A stretch of DNA of 6,079 bases from JANNWF01 sp052390415. GTDB taxonomy: Bacteria; Pseudomonadota; Gammaproteobacteria; Xanthomonadales; Xanthomonadaceae. The DNA lies in the NCBI GenBank assembly GCA_052390415.1, contig JBQTGY010000022.1:1-6079 (forward strand), read 5' to 3'. Shown here in pieces: positions 5,898 through 6,079 of this stretch. Every line of letters begins with the position of its first letter. Positions within the stretch are counted from its first letter, which is position 1. The position numbers and the translations under genes were made by a program. The notes beneath the pieces were generated by a model. The model ran no database searches, was not told where the DNA came from, and saw only the letters and a list, made by a program, of their open reading frames with translations.

Positions 5898-6079
5898 TCA
5901 GTCACCACCACCACCACACCCACCACACCCGCTGGACCCACCACCGCTGGAACCATCGCCATCCGACGAGCCGCCGCCCGAGCCACTATCTGGCGGCGGC
6001 ACGCGGGTGTTGTGGTAGTCGGCAAATGTGGTGTCGGCCAATACTGCGGTGCCGCCCAAGGCGACCGCCAAGGCCAGTT
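5898..6079 (-). CDS. C-terminus of a Gly/Cys-tailed membrane protein (TIGR04222-like), partial
   Basis: The last 59 codons and the TGA (5898-5900) of a gene that begins beyond the right edge. It opens with a short hydrophobic stretch, LALAVALGGTAVLA, probably part of a transmembrane helix. A short linker (DTTFADYHNTRVPPPDS) follows, and the tail is almost only Gly, Ser, Asp and Cys, ending GCGGCGGGGD. A final membrane segment followed by a Gly/Cys-rich terminus is what I recall of TIGR04222-domain membrane proteins, whose function is unknown. The call rests on composition only. The codons are GGT/GGC/TCC-rich. The gene is convergent with the aminotransferase and the frame after it. Confidence 0.6.
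   Translation of the reverse strand, partial: LALAVALGGTAVLADTTFADYHNTRVPPPDSGSGGGSSDGDGSSGGGSSGCGGCGGGGD

Overview
The window is a GC-rich stretch of bacterial chromosome carrying ordinary housekeeping and metabolic genes. The best guess for the host is a gammaproteobacterium near the Xanthomonadales/Lysobacterales. That rests on family resemblance of the proteins and on the style of the intergenic palindromic repeats, so it is an inference and not a firm identification. No phage, insertion sequence, CRISPR array, tRNA or rRNA is visible.

Left part (1-2058). The window opens with five copies of a 34-bp GC-rich tandem repeat, then a hairpin. Two minus-strand genes follow: an SrkA/YihE-type stress-response kinase (239-1240), and upstream of it in the transcript a class I SAM-dependent methyltransferase (1237-1863). 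They overlap by 4 bp (ATGA), so they are almost certainly co-transcribed. The 195-bp gap upstream of the methyltransferase holds two copies of an intergenic repeat in inverted orientation (1917-2009).

Middle part (2059-3963). A minus-strand intracellular polyhydroxyalkanoate depolymerase (phaZ, 2059-3300) appears to start at TTG and has a complete Cys-Asp-His triad. It is divergent from a plus-strand glutathione peroxidase-family enzyme (3484-3963), whose cysteine spacing fits the thioredoxin-dependent class. The 183 bp between their start codons must hold both promoters.

Right part (3964-6079). A 245-bp gap contains a short GC hairpin and a 65-bp element made of two inverted 21-bp arms, each itself a hairpin (4099-4163). 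It is followed by a class III PLP aminotransferase of the omega-amine:pyruvate type (4209-5588). After it comes a reading frame of unknown identity (5592-5897). The window ends inside a minus-strand gene (5898 to beyond 6079) whose last 59 residues end in a Gly/Ser/Cys-rich tail, resembling TIGR04222-type membrane proteins.

The genes share loose themes: stress protection (SrkA, peroxidase), carbon-storage mobilisation (PhaZ) and amine catabolism (aminotransferase). Nothing in the layout shows a single dedicated system. I saw no convincing new biological system. The most unusual material is non-coding: the tandem array and the two kinds of nested or inverted palindromes. The unidentified frame after the aminotransferase is the main coding puzzle.
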